64,000 bases of DNA from Porcipelethomonas sp964621265 (GTDB taxonomy: Bacteria > Bacillota > Clostridia > Oscillospirales > Ruminococcaceae). Numbering within the stretch: position 1 is the stretch's first letter; each line of letters begins with the position of its first letter. A model generated the notes under the pieces. That model had not been told where the DNA came from. It ran no database searches and worked only from the letters and a program-made list of their open reading frames with translations. The DNA is taken from assembly GCA_964621265.1 (NCBI GenBank), contig CAZULQ010000001.1, positions 62,001-126,000 of the forward strand, written 5' to 3'. A program made the translations under genes and the position numbers. This document shows positions 27,566-35,825 of the stretch, piece by piece.

Positions 27566-27650
27566 GAAAGTTATAATGTAATGCTATGCGCTGATTACAG
27601 ACAAGCTTATTTTTACCTTTTATAAAACAAAGAAAAATGAGGTTTGAGAC

Positions 27651-28037
27651 ATGAAAAAAGTTATAACTTACGGAACCTTTGACCTTTTACATTATGGTCA
27701 CATCAATCTTTTAAAGCGTGCTAAGGCACAGGGTGATTACCTTATAGTTGCACTTTCAACTGACGAATTCAACTGGAATTCCAAGCAGAAAAAATGCTAC
27801 TTCACATATGAACAGAGAAAACAGCTTCTTGAAGCTGTAAGATATGTTGACCTTGTTATCCCTGAAGAAAACTGGGAACAGAAAATTGAAGACGTCAAGG
27901 AATTTAAGGTTGATACATTCGTTATGGGTGACGACTGGAAGGGTAAATTCGATTTTCTGAAGGACTACTGCGAGGTTGTATACCTCGAAAGAACACCTGA
28001 AATTTCCACAACTCAGATAAAGAAGGACCTTAAATAA
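27651..28037 (+). CDS. tagD: Glycerol-3-phosphate cytidylyltransferase
   Basis: Makes CDP-glycerol from CTP and sn-glycerol-3-phosphate, the activated unit for teichoic-acid-type polymers. The 128 residues contain the nucleotidyltransferase motif HYGH in YGTFDLLHYGHINLL and the second motif RTPEISTT near the C-terminus (usually RTxGISTT). The very next gene is a CDP-glycerol-using transferase, which confirms the pathway. Confidence 0.95.
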   Translation: MKKVITYGTFDLLHYGHINLLKRAKAQGDYLIVALSTDEFNWNSKQKKCYFTYEQRKQLLEAVRYVDLVIPEENWEQKIEDVKEFKVDTFVMGDDWKGKFDFLKDYCEVVYLERTPEISTTQIKKDLK

Positions 28038-28082
28038 CAAAGGTATCAAAGCAGAGCAATATCACTTTCCGGAGGGTCTTTA

Positions 28083-30476
28083 ATGGCTAACAAAAAAGTT
28101 AAAAAGCTTATAAACAAGCTTAAAACAAGAGTGTGGTTCACTCTCTTCAACAGATACTACGACAAACTCAAGCTTAAGGAAAATGTACTCACAGCTGAAT
28201 CAAGAAACGGCAATGAGCTTGCAGGAAACATTTTCTACATTTTAAAAGAGCTTACAGAAAACAAACAGGACTATAACCTTAAAATTTATCTTTCGGTTGT
28301 AAGCAGAAAAAAATCCGACATTAAAAAAATGCTTGATTTTTATGGCATTAAGGGAATTAAATTTGTAAGAACAAATTCAATCGGCTACTATAAGCGACTT
28401 TGCAGTTCAAAGTTCCTGCTTACTGACAACACCTTCCCAAGAAGATTTATCAAAAAGGACGGACAGGTTTATCTCAATACATGGCACGGTACTCCGCTTA
28501 AAACTATGGGTACTGACAACAAGCTGGAAATTTTCAGTATGGGTAATGCAATGAGAAACCTTTTCTGCGCAGACTATCTCCTCTACCCTAACAAGTATAC
28601 AGAAGATATAATGCTCAGCCGTTATACAGTCGAGAATGTTTCAAAGGGCAAGGTTCTCCGTGAGGGCTATCCGAGAAATACTGTATTCTTCGATGAACAG
28701 CTCAGACAGGATGTCAAGCAGAAGCTCGGAATTGAAAACAAGAGAATTTATGTTTATATGCCGACATGGCGAGGAACAGTCGGAAAGACAAATGTTGACG
28801 AACAGGTTGAAATAACTCTTGAATATTTAAGACAGCTCGACAGCAAGCTTGCTGATGACCAGATTGTATTCGCAAAATTCCACCCTATGCTCAGACTCAC
28901 GGGCGGTTTTGATGAATTCGAGCATATAAGGGATTTCCCGTCGGAATACGAGTACTACCAGATTCTGAATACTGCAGATGCTCTTATTACTGACTATTCA
29001 AGCGTATTCTATGACTACGCAAATACAGGCAGAAAGATAATTCTGTTTACATACGACAAGGAAGAATACTTCCGTGACAGAGGCGTATATGTAAACATTG
29101 ATGACCTGCCGTTCCCTAAGGTTGAAACTGTCGACCAGCTTGTTGAAGAATTAAACAGCGACAAGAATTATGATGATACTGAATTCATGCAGACATACTG
29201 CAGCTATGACAACAAGGACGCTACAAAGAAAATCTGTCAGAAGGTGTTCATGAACCAGAACGTAATTCCTGAATTTGACATTCCGTCAAACGGCAAGAAA
29301 AACGTCCTTATGTATGCGGGCAATCTTGACAAGAACGGTATCACAACAGCAATTATATCAATGCTTGACAACTTGAATCTTGACAAGTATAATTACTTCA
29401 TTTCATTCCGTGAAACACTTCTTAAATGCGACCCGTCAAGAGTTGAGGTTATTCCTGAAAAGCCTGGCATTATCCCGATAAGCTCGGATATAAACTTCGA
29501 CTTTAAAACAGCCCGTGCATATAAGAAATTCAACAAGACAGGCAAGGAAAAATACAAGAAAAAGCTTGGGGCTGCCTACGCAAGAGAAATCAAGCGCCAC
29601 TTCTATGGCATTGATTTTGACCACGTTATCCACTTCAACGGCTATGAAAACAACATTATTCTGATGCTCACACAGTTTGACTCAAAGAAAACTATTTTCG
29701 TACACAACGATATGGTACAGGAAATTGAAACACGAGGCAATCAGAGTGCACATATCCTGAAATGGGCATACAACATCTGCGACAATGTTGTTGCAGTTTC
29801 GGAAGATATTGTTGAGCCGACACTTCAGATAAGCGGCAAAAGCGATAACATCAGAGTTATCAGTAATTTCCACAATCACGACCTTGTTGTGCTAAAGGGT
29901 GATATGCCGATTGAATTCCAGAAGGATACAGAAATTTTCTGTCCGCATGCAAACGGTATAAATCATATTCTCAGCTCACCCGGCATCAAGTTTATAACAA
30001 TAGGACGTTTCTCACCTGAAAAGGGACACTTCCGTCTTATTGACGCTTTTGAAAAGTTCCACAAAAACTTCCCTGATTCAAAGCTTATTATCATAGGCGG
30101 CGCAGGAAAGCTTTACAACAAGACAATCCAGAAGGCAAGAATGACTGAGTGCTGGGAGGATATTGCGCTTATCAAGTCAATGCAGAATCCTATGCCGATT
30201 TTAAAGCGTTGTGACCTCTTTATTCTCTCGTCGATTTACGAGGGACTCGGACTCGTTATGCTGGAGGCTGACTCACTTGGCGTTCCTGTTTTCTCAACTG
30301 ATGTTCATGGCCCGAGTAACTTCCTTAAGGAATACGGCGGCTATCTCGTTGAAGACAGCGAAGAGGGTATTCTTCAGGGTATGTATGACTATGCAAACAA
30401 GAAAATCAAACCTATGAATATCGACTACGCTAAGCGTAATGCGGCAATCAGAAAACAGCTTGAAGATATTTTTTAA
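28083..30476 (+). CDS. CDP-glycerol glycerophosphotransferase fused to a GT4 glycosyltransferase
   Basis: A 797-residue two-domain enzyme. The N-terminal half (to about residue 395) is a TagF/TagB-type glycerophosphotransferase with NTWHGTPLKTMG (about 132-143), YMPTWRG and ALITDYSSVFYDYA (about 300-313). The C-terminal half (from about 405) is a GT-B glycosyltransferase with IGRFSPEKGH (about 640) and the EGLGLVMLEAD nucleotide-sugar motif (about 720). It should extend a glycerol-phosphate polymer and also add a sugar, probably at the inner membrane face. No transmembrane helix is seen; the lysine-rich N-terminus may bind membrane. It follows tagD by 45 bases with a GGAGGG ribosome binding site. 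The exact polymer is inferred. Confidence 0.9.
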   Translation: MANKKVKKLINKLKTRVWFTLFNRYYDKLKLKENVLTAESRNGNELAGNIFYILKELTENKQDYNLKIYLSVVSRKKSDIKKMLDFYGIKGIKFVRTNSIGYYKRLCSSKFLLTDNTFPRRFIKKDGQVYLNTWHGTPLKTMGTDNKLEIFSMGNAMRNLFCADYLLYPNKYTEDIMLSRYTVENVSKGKVLREGYPRNTVFFDEQLRQDVKQKLGIENKRIYVYMPTWRGTVGKTNVDEQVEITLEYLRQLDSKLADDQIVFAKFHPMLRLTGGFDEFEHIRDFPSEYEYYQILNTADALITDYSSVFYDYANTGRKIILFTYDKEEYFRDRGVYVNIDDLPFPKVETVDQLVEELNSDKNYDDTEFMQTYCSYDNKDATKKICQKVFMNQNVIPEFDIPSNGKKNVLMYAGNLDKNGITTAIISMLDNLNLDKYNYFISFRETLLKCDPSRVEVIPEKPGIIPISSDINFDFKTARAYKKFNKTGKEKYKKKLGAAYAREIKRHFYGIDFDHVIHFNGYENNIILMLTQFDSKKTIFVHNDMVQEIETRGNQSAHILKWAYNICDNVVAVSEDIVEPTLQISGKSDNIRVISNFHNHDLVVLKGDMPIEFQKDTEIFCPHANGINHILSSPGIKFITIGRFSPEKGHFRLIDAFEKFHKNFPDSKLIIIGGAGKLYNKTIQKARMTECWEDIALIKSMQNPMPILKRCDLFILSSIYEGLGLVMLEADSLGVPVFSTDVHGPSNFLKEYGGYLVEDSEEGILQGMYDYANKKIKPMNIDYAKRNAAIRKQLEDIF

Positions 30477-30489
30477 TAAGTAAATTTTT

Positions 30490-30520
30490 AAGGACGCTTT
30501 AAAATTAAAGCGTCCTTTTT
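30490..30520 (+). terminator. Terminator of tagD and the transferase fusion
   Basis: An 11-bp perfect stem (30490-30500 with 30507-30517) with a six-base loop and a T-run on the plus strand. It also sits at the end of the convergent bofA-like gene, whose stop codon begins at 30520-30522. Confidence 0.87.
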
Positions 30521-30768
30521 CACACCATATTTACAACTACAATCATTATAACCCCCGGGATTCCCAGGATAAGCGAAACAGCAGTATTAAAAAGACTCAG
30601 CGGCGGTGCATATCCCATAACACCACCGAAAAAATGCAGCAGAACAAGCAATCCACCGCCACTCAGCATGCCTGTAAACACAGACTTTACGCTGCATCTT
30701 CTTCCGTAAAAAATCAGCATGGCAAGACCTGACAAAACAAGCATGGCATAAAAAATCAAATCGTTCAT
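30520..30768 (-). CDS. bofA: Pro-sigma-K processing inhibitor BofA-like protein
   Basis: An 82-residue membrane protein with two to three hydrophobic segments. The C-terminal half reads GGGLLVLLHFFGGVMGY, then APPLSLFNTAVSLILGIPGV, which is the BofA (PF07441) signature. In Bacillus BofA holds the SpoIVFB protease inactive in the mother cell. The gene has GGGGAGG before ATG 30768 and follows three small genes on the same strand. Whether the organism sporulates cannot be decided here. Confidence 0.85.
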   Translation of the reverse strand: MNDLIFYAMLVLSGLAMLIFYGRRCSVKSVFTGMLSGGGLLVLLHFFGGVMGYAPPLSLFNTAVSLILGIPGVIMIVVVNMV

Positions 30769-30781
30769 AAGTCCTCCCCTT

Positions 30782-31096
30782 TTACATCAGAATGTATCCA
30801 AGCGCAAGCAGAAGCTTTATATCAGCGCCTTCCCTTGCAAGAATAACAATAAGTGCAATGATGATTATTTTATCATTGTCAGGCTTTCCGCTACCGAAAA
30901 TTCCGGTAAGCGGATTATTTTTGACTCTCCGCTTCTGCGTATGCTTTGATTGCTCACTATGTTCCTCTTTTGCATTTTCAGGTAGCACTTTTTCAGACTG
31001 CTTATCATCCTGTGCTTGTACATTGATATTATCTGAAATCTGCCTGCGTATGGTATTGCGCCTTGCATGCGCAGAAACAGGACTTCTGTATGCCAA
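30782..31096 (-). CDS. Hypothetical small membrane-associated protein (104 aa)
   Basis: Not recognised. It starts at TTG 31096, seven bases after AAGGAGG. Residues 1-60 are polar and basic, with RRNTIRRQ and HTQKRRVKN. From about residue 76 a hydrophobic helix begins (KIIIIALIVILA), followed by LLLALGYILM at the very C-terminus. It could be a tail-anchored or small integral protein. It lies 13 bases upstream of bofA and 12 bases downstream of another small gene, so all are probably co-transcribed. Confidence 0.7.
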   Translation of the reverse strand: MAYRSPVSAHARRNTIRRQISDNINVQAQDDKQSEKVLPENAKEEHSEQSKHTQKRRVKNNPLTGIFGSGKPDNDKIIIIALIVILAREGADIKLLLALGYILM

Positions 31097-31108
31097 GCAA
31101 ACACCTCC

Positions 31109-31462
31109 TTACAAAATATCATTGAGCATTCCGCTGTCTTTAAGTATTGTCCATACAGAATAAAGCTTCAGCATCTTGACAGCCTTATCAACCTTCGCCT
31201 GTCTTTCCTCTTTCAGAAGCGGCTTTAAGGCAAGCAGTAATTCTGAATTCTTATCGTTTTCTGCTGACCCCAGAAGACTCATAATCGCCATCATACTGCC
31301 AATATTAAATCCGCCGTCATCAGCGGATTTTTCGCTGTTTTCGGACTGCCCGCCCGCATCATCAGCGGCTTCATCTCCGTCAGATGAGAACATGCTTTCA
31401 GCAAGCTCGTTTATCATTTTCATGCTTTCCTCGTCAGAGAGGACCTCCTGAATTTTACCCAT
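31109..31462 (-). CDS. Hypothetical small protein (117 aa)
   Basis: Not recognised. GGAGG stands five bases before ATG 31462; a preceding in-frame ATG contains that ribosome binding site. Residues 1-30 are helical and acidic, 31-55 are low-complexity D/E/S/G-rich, and from 58 the chain has MMAIMSLLG and LLLALKPLLKEERQAKVDKAVKMLKL, probably helical. The polar-then-helical layout with the LLLALKPLL segment hints at a soluble helical bundle. Members of similar length occur in clostridia without assigned function as far as I know. Confidence 0.68.
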   Translation of the reverse strand: MGKIQEVLSDEESMKMINELAESMFSSDGDEAADDAGGQSENSEKSADDGGFNIGSMMAIMSLLGSAENDKNSELLLALKPLLKEERQAKVDKAVKMLKLYSVWTILKDSGMLNDIL

Positions 31463-31506
31463 TATATCCTCCATACAGAAAGCCCTCCCTCCCGAATAAT
31501 TTATGT

Positions 31507-31755
31507 CTACTTGTTCTTTCCGCTCAGCTTGTTATAAAGCGCCTGTGCCTGCGGTGTTGAAATGAATTTCTCAATAAGCTTCGGATTTTTCAGAGCCATA
31601 TTGAATTTTTCAGCATCGCTTTTGCTCATATTGCTAAGTGCCGCATCAAACTTTCCGGCTTCAAGCTGTTTTTTCAGTTCTTCCGGCGGTACGCCGAGCT
31701 TTTTGCTGACTGCTTTTAAAAGACCATCAGCCTTTGACGAATCAATTTTTGCCAT
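31507..31755 (-). CDS. Hypothetical small helical protein (82 aa)
   Basis: Not recognised. It starts at ATG 31755, seven bases after GAGGTG. The sequence is predicted to be all helix: MAKIDSSKADGLLKAVSKKL, then a VPPEELKKQLEAGKF turn-helix, and NPKLIEKFISTPQAQALYNK at the end. It is soluble with no cysteine. As the first of four small same-strand genes ending in bofA, it probably opens the operon; a weak TATACT lies upstream at about 31797-31802 on the minus strand. Confidence 0.68.
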   Translation of the reverse strand: MAKIDSSKADGLLKAVSKKLGVPPEELKKQLEAGKFDAALSNMSKSDAEKFNMALKNPKLIEKFISTPQAQALYNKLSGKNK

Positions 31756-31811
31756 AAATATACACCTCAAAAAAATATTTACTGTTTCGGATTAAAACAG
31801 TATAAAAAGCA

Positions 31812-31840
31812 TTGTAATTAATCATAATTTATGGTATAAT
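31812..31840 (+). promoter_or_regulatory. Promoter of the phosphoesterase gene
   Basis: TTGTAA (31812-31817), 17-base spacer, TATAAT (31835-31840) preceded by TGG (extended -10). The ATG follows 35 bases later. Confidence 0.75.
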
Positions 31841-31874
31841 TTTTTATATATAGCTTTAAAAAAGGAGCGTCAAT

Positions 31875-32351
31875 ATGAAAATAGCAGTAATGTCCGATTC
31901 TCACGGAAATTTCAGAGTACTGGACAAAATTTTCAGCAGCTATCATGCTGACTACTATATACATCTCGGAGACGGCGAAAGAGAGCTTGACCGCATCGCC
32001 GAATCCTATCCCGACAAACAGATTATACACGTTAAAGGAAACTGCGACTTCGCAAGCTTCAGTCCTGATGACATCTTCTTTGAAGGAACACCCGACTGTC
32101 GTATTTTTGCAGTACACGGTCACAAGCTGAACGTCAAATATTCCCTCGAAACATTAAAGAAAAAAGCACGTCAGCTCGGGGCAAAAATCGCACTCTACGG
32201 CCATACTCACGAGCGTTTCTGCTCCTACGAGGACGAATTATATATATTGAATCCGGGAAGCTGTTCCTGCCCGAGAGACGGAAACAAGCCTTCCTTTGCG
32301 ATGATTGATATTTCAGACGCAGGGGTTCTGATTAATATAATAGACCTCTGA
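31875..32351 (+). CDS. Metallophosphoesterase, YfcE/MJ0936 family
   Basis: A 158-residue calcineurin-like phosphoesterase. Metal-binding motifs are SDSHGN (DxH), HLGDGE (GD), KGNCD (GNCD), the AVHGH motif and YGHTHE (GHTH). Family members hydrolyse phosphodiesters in vitro; the in vivo substrate is unclear. It is transcribed away from the small bofA cluster and precedes a YfhO-type gene by 55 bases. Confidence 0.92.
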   Translation: MKIAVMSDSHGNFRVLDKIFSSYHADYYIHLGDGERELDRIAESYPDKQIIHVKGNCDFASFSPDDIFFEGTPDCRIFAVHGHKLNVKYSLETLKKKARQLGAKIALYGHTHERFCSYEDELYILNPGSCSCPRDGNKPSFAMIDISDAGVLINIIDL

Positions 32352-32406
32352 TATATTATATGTAAACAACACCAAAACAGTTACAAAAAGAAAGGATTAT
32401 AAAATC

Positions 32407-34845
32407 TTGAAAAATAAATCTCCTCTTATAAACAAGCATAAGGAAAAATATCTTATGGCTTTTCTGCTCGCTTTCGGAGCATTTCTGATTGTTATTACAC
32501 CGCTTATAATAATAAACGGCGGCTACTATTTCTACTACGGTGACTATAATTCACAGCAGATTCCGTTTTACATCCATTCACAGGAATTTGTAAAAACAGA
32601 GGGCCTCGGCTGGGACTGGGGCACCGACCTCGGCGCAAACTTTGTAGGGTCGTATTCCTTCTATCTGCTCGGCAGTCCGTTTTTCTGGCTGACGCTGCTT
32701 CTGCCGAATTCACTGGTCGTCTTCTCAATGCCGCTGCTCCTTGCAGCAAAATTCGGCATGGCGTCGCTTACAGCGTACGCATTTATAAGACGATTTGTAA
32801 GAAGCAGAAATGCCGCACTTATCGGCGCTATGCTGTATGCCTTCTCGGGCTTTCAGATGTTCAACATCTTCTTTAACCACTTCCATGACGTAACAGCGTT
32901 TTTCCCGCTCATGCTGATAGCCCTTGAAGAGAGCGTCAACAATAACAGAAAAGGCATATTCGCCGCATCTGTCGCACTCATGGGAATTATCAATTATTTC
33001 TTCTTTGTCGGACAGGCAGTATTCCTTGTGATGTATCTTCTCATGCGTCTTGGTTCACCTGATTTCAAAATCACATGGAAAAAATTCTTTTACCTTGCAA
33101 TCGAAGCCGTTATCGGTGTTATGATTGCCTGTGTGATGTTCATTCCGTCCGCACTTGCAATACTCGGAAATTACCGTGTAAGCGAACGCCTCTACGGCAT
33201 TAACCTTGTTGCATACAGTGACGCCACAAGAATTCCGAGAATCATTCAGAGCTTCTTTATGATTCCTGACATTCCGGCAAGACCTAACCTTTTCAGCTCA
33301 GACAGTGGAAAATGGGCTTCAATCGGCGGATACCTGCCGCTGTTCTCAATGGCGGGAGTTATCGCATTCATGAAATCACGCAAGAATCACTGGACAAAGA
33401 GACTCATTTTCCTTTGCATACTCTTTGCGTTTGTTCCTGTTCTGAACAGTCTTTTCTTTGCACTCAACAGTTCATACTATGCACGCTGGTTCTATATGCC
33501 GATACTGATTATGGCGCTCATGACCGCTCAGGCATTTGATGACCGAACAGTCGATTTCAGCGGCGGAATAAAAATATGTGTAATCGCACTTGACATTTAC
33601 TTTGCAATTTCATTCCTTCCGAAAATCGTGGACGAAAAGGTTGTATGGGCGCAGTTCTCAAACAATCCTCTCCAGTTCTATATCACCCTGGGCGTTACAG
33701 CCATCGGGCTTGGTCTGTTGGGAATATTGTGCAAGCGCAGAAGAAAAGGTCTGCCTTATATGAAACAGGCAGTTGTTTCCGTTTTTGTGATGTGCATTGT
33801 CTCAACCTGTACTGTTATGTACTTCGGCGCAATGCTCGGGCCATACGGCAGTGTTTACAAAAACTGCGGTATCTACGGCGGCGAAAAGCTTGTGCTTGAA
33901 GAGGAAGAAAACCAGTATTTCAGAGTTGACATGTGTGAAAACTATGACAACTACCCTATGTTCTGGGGACGCTCATCAATGAGAGCATTCCAGAGTATTG
34001 TTCCCGGAAGTATCATGGAATTCTATGACGAAATCGACATTCAGAGAGATGTCGCTTCAAGAGCGCCGACTGATAAATACACAATAAGAGGTCTCTTCTC
34101 CGTCAAGTACTACTTCGATAAAGTATATTCAGACAAGAAGGACAGTTATACCTACAAAATTGATCTCCCCGGATTTGAGTTTGTGGAAGAACAGAACGGC
34201 TTCTATGTTTACGAAAACAAAAACTACATCCCGATGGGATTTACCTTTGATCACTTTATTTCCGACACGGATGCTGCAAGCTATACTGATACAACGCTTG
34301 AAAAAATGCTTATAAGAGCACTCGTACTGGACGATAAGCAGATTGAAAAATACTCAGACGTTATATCAGAGCTTCCTGCTGAAGAATCACTCGGTCTCAA
34401 TTCAGACACATATATTTACGACTGCGAAAAGCATGCAAAGGAAGCCTGTGAAAGCTTCATCTACGATTCGGAAGGGTTTGACGCTGAAATTACTCTTGAC
34501 ACCTCAAAGCTTGTATTCTTCAGCGTGCCTTATGACGAGGGCTGGACTGCGTATGTAAACGGAAAGCCTGCGGATATCGAAAAGGTAAGCTACGGCTTTA
34601 TGGCAGTAAAGGCAGAAGAAGGCGAAAACAAAATCGAGTTCAGATATGAAACACCCGGATTAAAGCTTGGATTTATAATCACGCTTTCCGGACTTGTACT
34701 CCTTGGAATCTATATGCTCATCACAAGAAAGCAAAAGCGTGACGGCGGATTTGTCCACTTCTATGACTATGACGAAGACAGACCGCTCGACGTTCAGAAA
34801 TACTATATCTCACAGAAACTCGGCACAAAAACGGAGGATGAATAA
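32407..34845 (+). CDS. YfhO family polytopic membrane protein
   Basis: An 812-residue protein with about twelve membrane helices in residues 15-480, one near residue 770, and an outer domain between them. It begins with the YfhO-type pattern YYFYYGDYNSQQIPFYIH and includes GANFVGSYSFYLLGSPFFWL. YfhO proteins belong to the GT-C-like membrane transferases and in Bacillus glycosylate lipoteichoic acid; that role here is inference. Start is TTG 32407, ten bases after AGAAAGGA. The nudF-type gene begins two bases after its stop. Confidence 0.88.
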   Translation: MKNKSPLINKHKEKYLMAFLLAFGAFLIVITPLIIINGGYYFYYGDYNSQQIPFYIHSQEFVKTEGLGWDWGTDLGANFVGSYSFYLLGSPFFWLTLLLPNSLVVFSMPLLLAAKFGMASLTAYAFIRRFVRSRNAALIGAMLYAFSGFQMFNIFFNHFHDVTAFFPLMLIALEESVNNNRKGIFAASVALMGIINYFFFVGQAVFLVMYLLMRLGSPDFKITWKKFFYLAIEAVIGVMIACVMFIPSALAILGNYRVSERLYGINLVAYSDATRIPRIIQSFFMIPDIPARPNLFSSDSGKWASIGGYLPLFSMAGVIAFMKSRKNHWTKRLIFLCILFAFVPVLNSLFFALNSSYYARWFYMPILIMALMTAQAFDDRTVDFSGGIKICVIALDIYFAISFLPKIVDEKVVWAQFSNNPLQFYITLGVTAIGLGLLGILCKRRRKGLPYMKQAVVSVFVMCIVSTCTVMYFGAMLGPYGSVYKNCGIYGGEKLVLEEEENQYFRVDMCENYDNYPMFWGRSSMRAFQSIVPGSIMEFYDEIDIQRDVASRAPTDKYTIRGLFSVKYYFDKVYSDKKDSYTYKIDLPGFEFVEEQNGFYVYENKNYIPMGFTFDHFISDTDAASYTDTTLEKMLIRALVLDDKQIEKYSDVISELPAEESLGLNSDTYIYDCEKHAKEACESFIYDSEGFDAEITLDTSKLVFFSVPYDEGWTAYVNGKPADIEKVSYGFMAVKAEEGENKIEFRYETPGLKLGFIITLSGLVLLGIYMLITRKQKRDGGFVHFYDYDEDRPLDVQKYYISQKLGTKTEDE

Positions 34846-34846
34846 A

Positions 34847-35383
34847 ATGCATCTTGAAGAAAAAACAGTAGAAAGCAAAAGCGTATACAAGGGCAGAATT
34901 TTTGATGTCACATGTGACACAGCCCTTCTTGAAAACGGCAAAACCGCTCAGCGTGACGTTGTTCACCATTCAGGCGGTGTAACGGTAATCCCCGTAACTG
35001 AAAACAATGAAATTTTAATGGTAAAGCAGTACAGATATCCTCACCACAAGGTTATGCTTGAAATTCCTGCAGGTAAGCTTGAAGCGGGCGAAAAGCATTA
35101 TGACTGCGGCAAAAGAGAGCTTCTCGAGGAAACGGGCTGTACCTGCACAAGCTATGAATACTTGGGCGAAATTGTACCAACACCTGCCTATGTAAGCGAA
35201 GTAATCCACATCTACATGGCAAAGGGACTTGAATACTCGGCTCAGGACCTTGACGATGACGAGTTTCTTGACGTTGAAAAAGTGCCTCTTGAAAAGGCTG
35301 TGGAAATGGTTATGAACGGCGAAATTACCGACTCAAAAACGCAGATTGGCGTACTCAAGGCGCACTACCTTCTCAAAAAATAA
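34847..35383 (+). CDS. Nudix hydrolase, ADP-ribose pyrophosphatase type
   Basis: Hydrolyses nucleoside-diphosphate sugars, most likely ADP-ribose. The Nudix box reads GKLEAGEKHYDCGKRELLEE plus TG, matching Gx5Ex7REUXEEXG. The N-terminal segment SKSVYKGRIFDV and the later PTPAYVSEVIHIY are typical of the NudF group. I start at ATG 34847, nine bases after GGAGG within the end of the YfhO gene; this gives 178 residues, the normal length. Earlier in-frame codons overlap the upstream gene out of register with any ribosome binding site. Confidence 0.93.
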   Translation: MHLEEKTVESKSVYKGRIFDVTCDTALLENGKTAQRDVVHHSGGVTVIPVTENNEILMVKQYRYPHHKVMLEIPAGKLEAGEKHYDCGKRELLEETGCTCTSYEYLGEIVPTPAYVSEVIHIYMAKGLEYSAQDLDDDEFLDVEKVPLEKAVEMVMNGEITDSKTQIGVLKAHYLLKK

Positions 35384-35384
35384 A

Positions 35385-35410
35385 AGCACTCCCTTTTATG
35401 CGAGAGTGCT
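35385..35410 (-). terminator. Terminator of spoVG, shared with the convergent Nudix gene
   Basis: Stem AGCACTC (35385-35391) with GAGTGCT (35404-35410). On the minus strand it is followed by TTTTATTTTTT, a good T-tail; on the plus strand the tail is poor. Confidence 0.7.
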
Positions 35411-35420
35411 CATGTAAAAA

Positions 35421-35705
35421 TCAGACAGCCTCGGCTTCAATTTCAGAAACCGCAAGGTGACGGCTGTATGCATCTAAAATTTCCTGTTCAACATTCTTTC
35501 TTGCGTCAGGCGAAATCGGGTGAACGATATCCCTGAAAACGCCGTTGCTGTCACGACGGCTTGGCATTGCAACAAAAAGACGCTCATCTCCCTGGACAAT
35601 TTTGATGTCGTGTACAGCCAGTGTGTCCTCGAGTGTTATCGAAACGATTGCTCTGAGACGTCCCTCATTAATGGTTTTTCTGATTTTGATGTCTGAAATA
35701 TTCAT
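35421..35705 (-). CDS. spoVG: SpoVG septation/RNA-binding regulator
   Basis: A 94-residue SpoVG protein with the family core LRAIVSITLEDTLAVHDIKI and FVAMPSRR, and the C-terminal DARKNVEQEILDAY helix. SpoVG proteins bind nucleic acid and influence septation, capsule and stress genes. The ATG 35705 lies 12 bases after AAGGAGG, a long spacing; an out-of-frame ATG sits between them. The gene stands alone between convergent nudF and divergent murC. Confidence 0.94.
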   Translation of the reverse strand: MNISDIKIRKTINEGRLRAIVSITLEDTLAVHDIKIVQGDERLFVAMPSRRDSNGVFRDIVHPISPDARKNVEQEILDAYSRHLAVSEIEAEAV

Positions 35706-35825
35706 CTTGCATGATGACCTCCTTAATATGTTTACAGGGATATTATTGTGCAGAACAGGATAAAATATACAGGAAAGTAAAATATAACATAAGCCGCGGG
35801 TTTATGCGGCAGAACGGAGATTCTA

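Noticed and set aside
34694..34846. N-terminal extension of the Nudix protein upstream of 34847
   Set aside because: It overlaps the YfhO-type gene in a different frame, is not Nudix-like, and the GGAGG fits ATG 34847.
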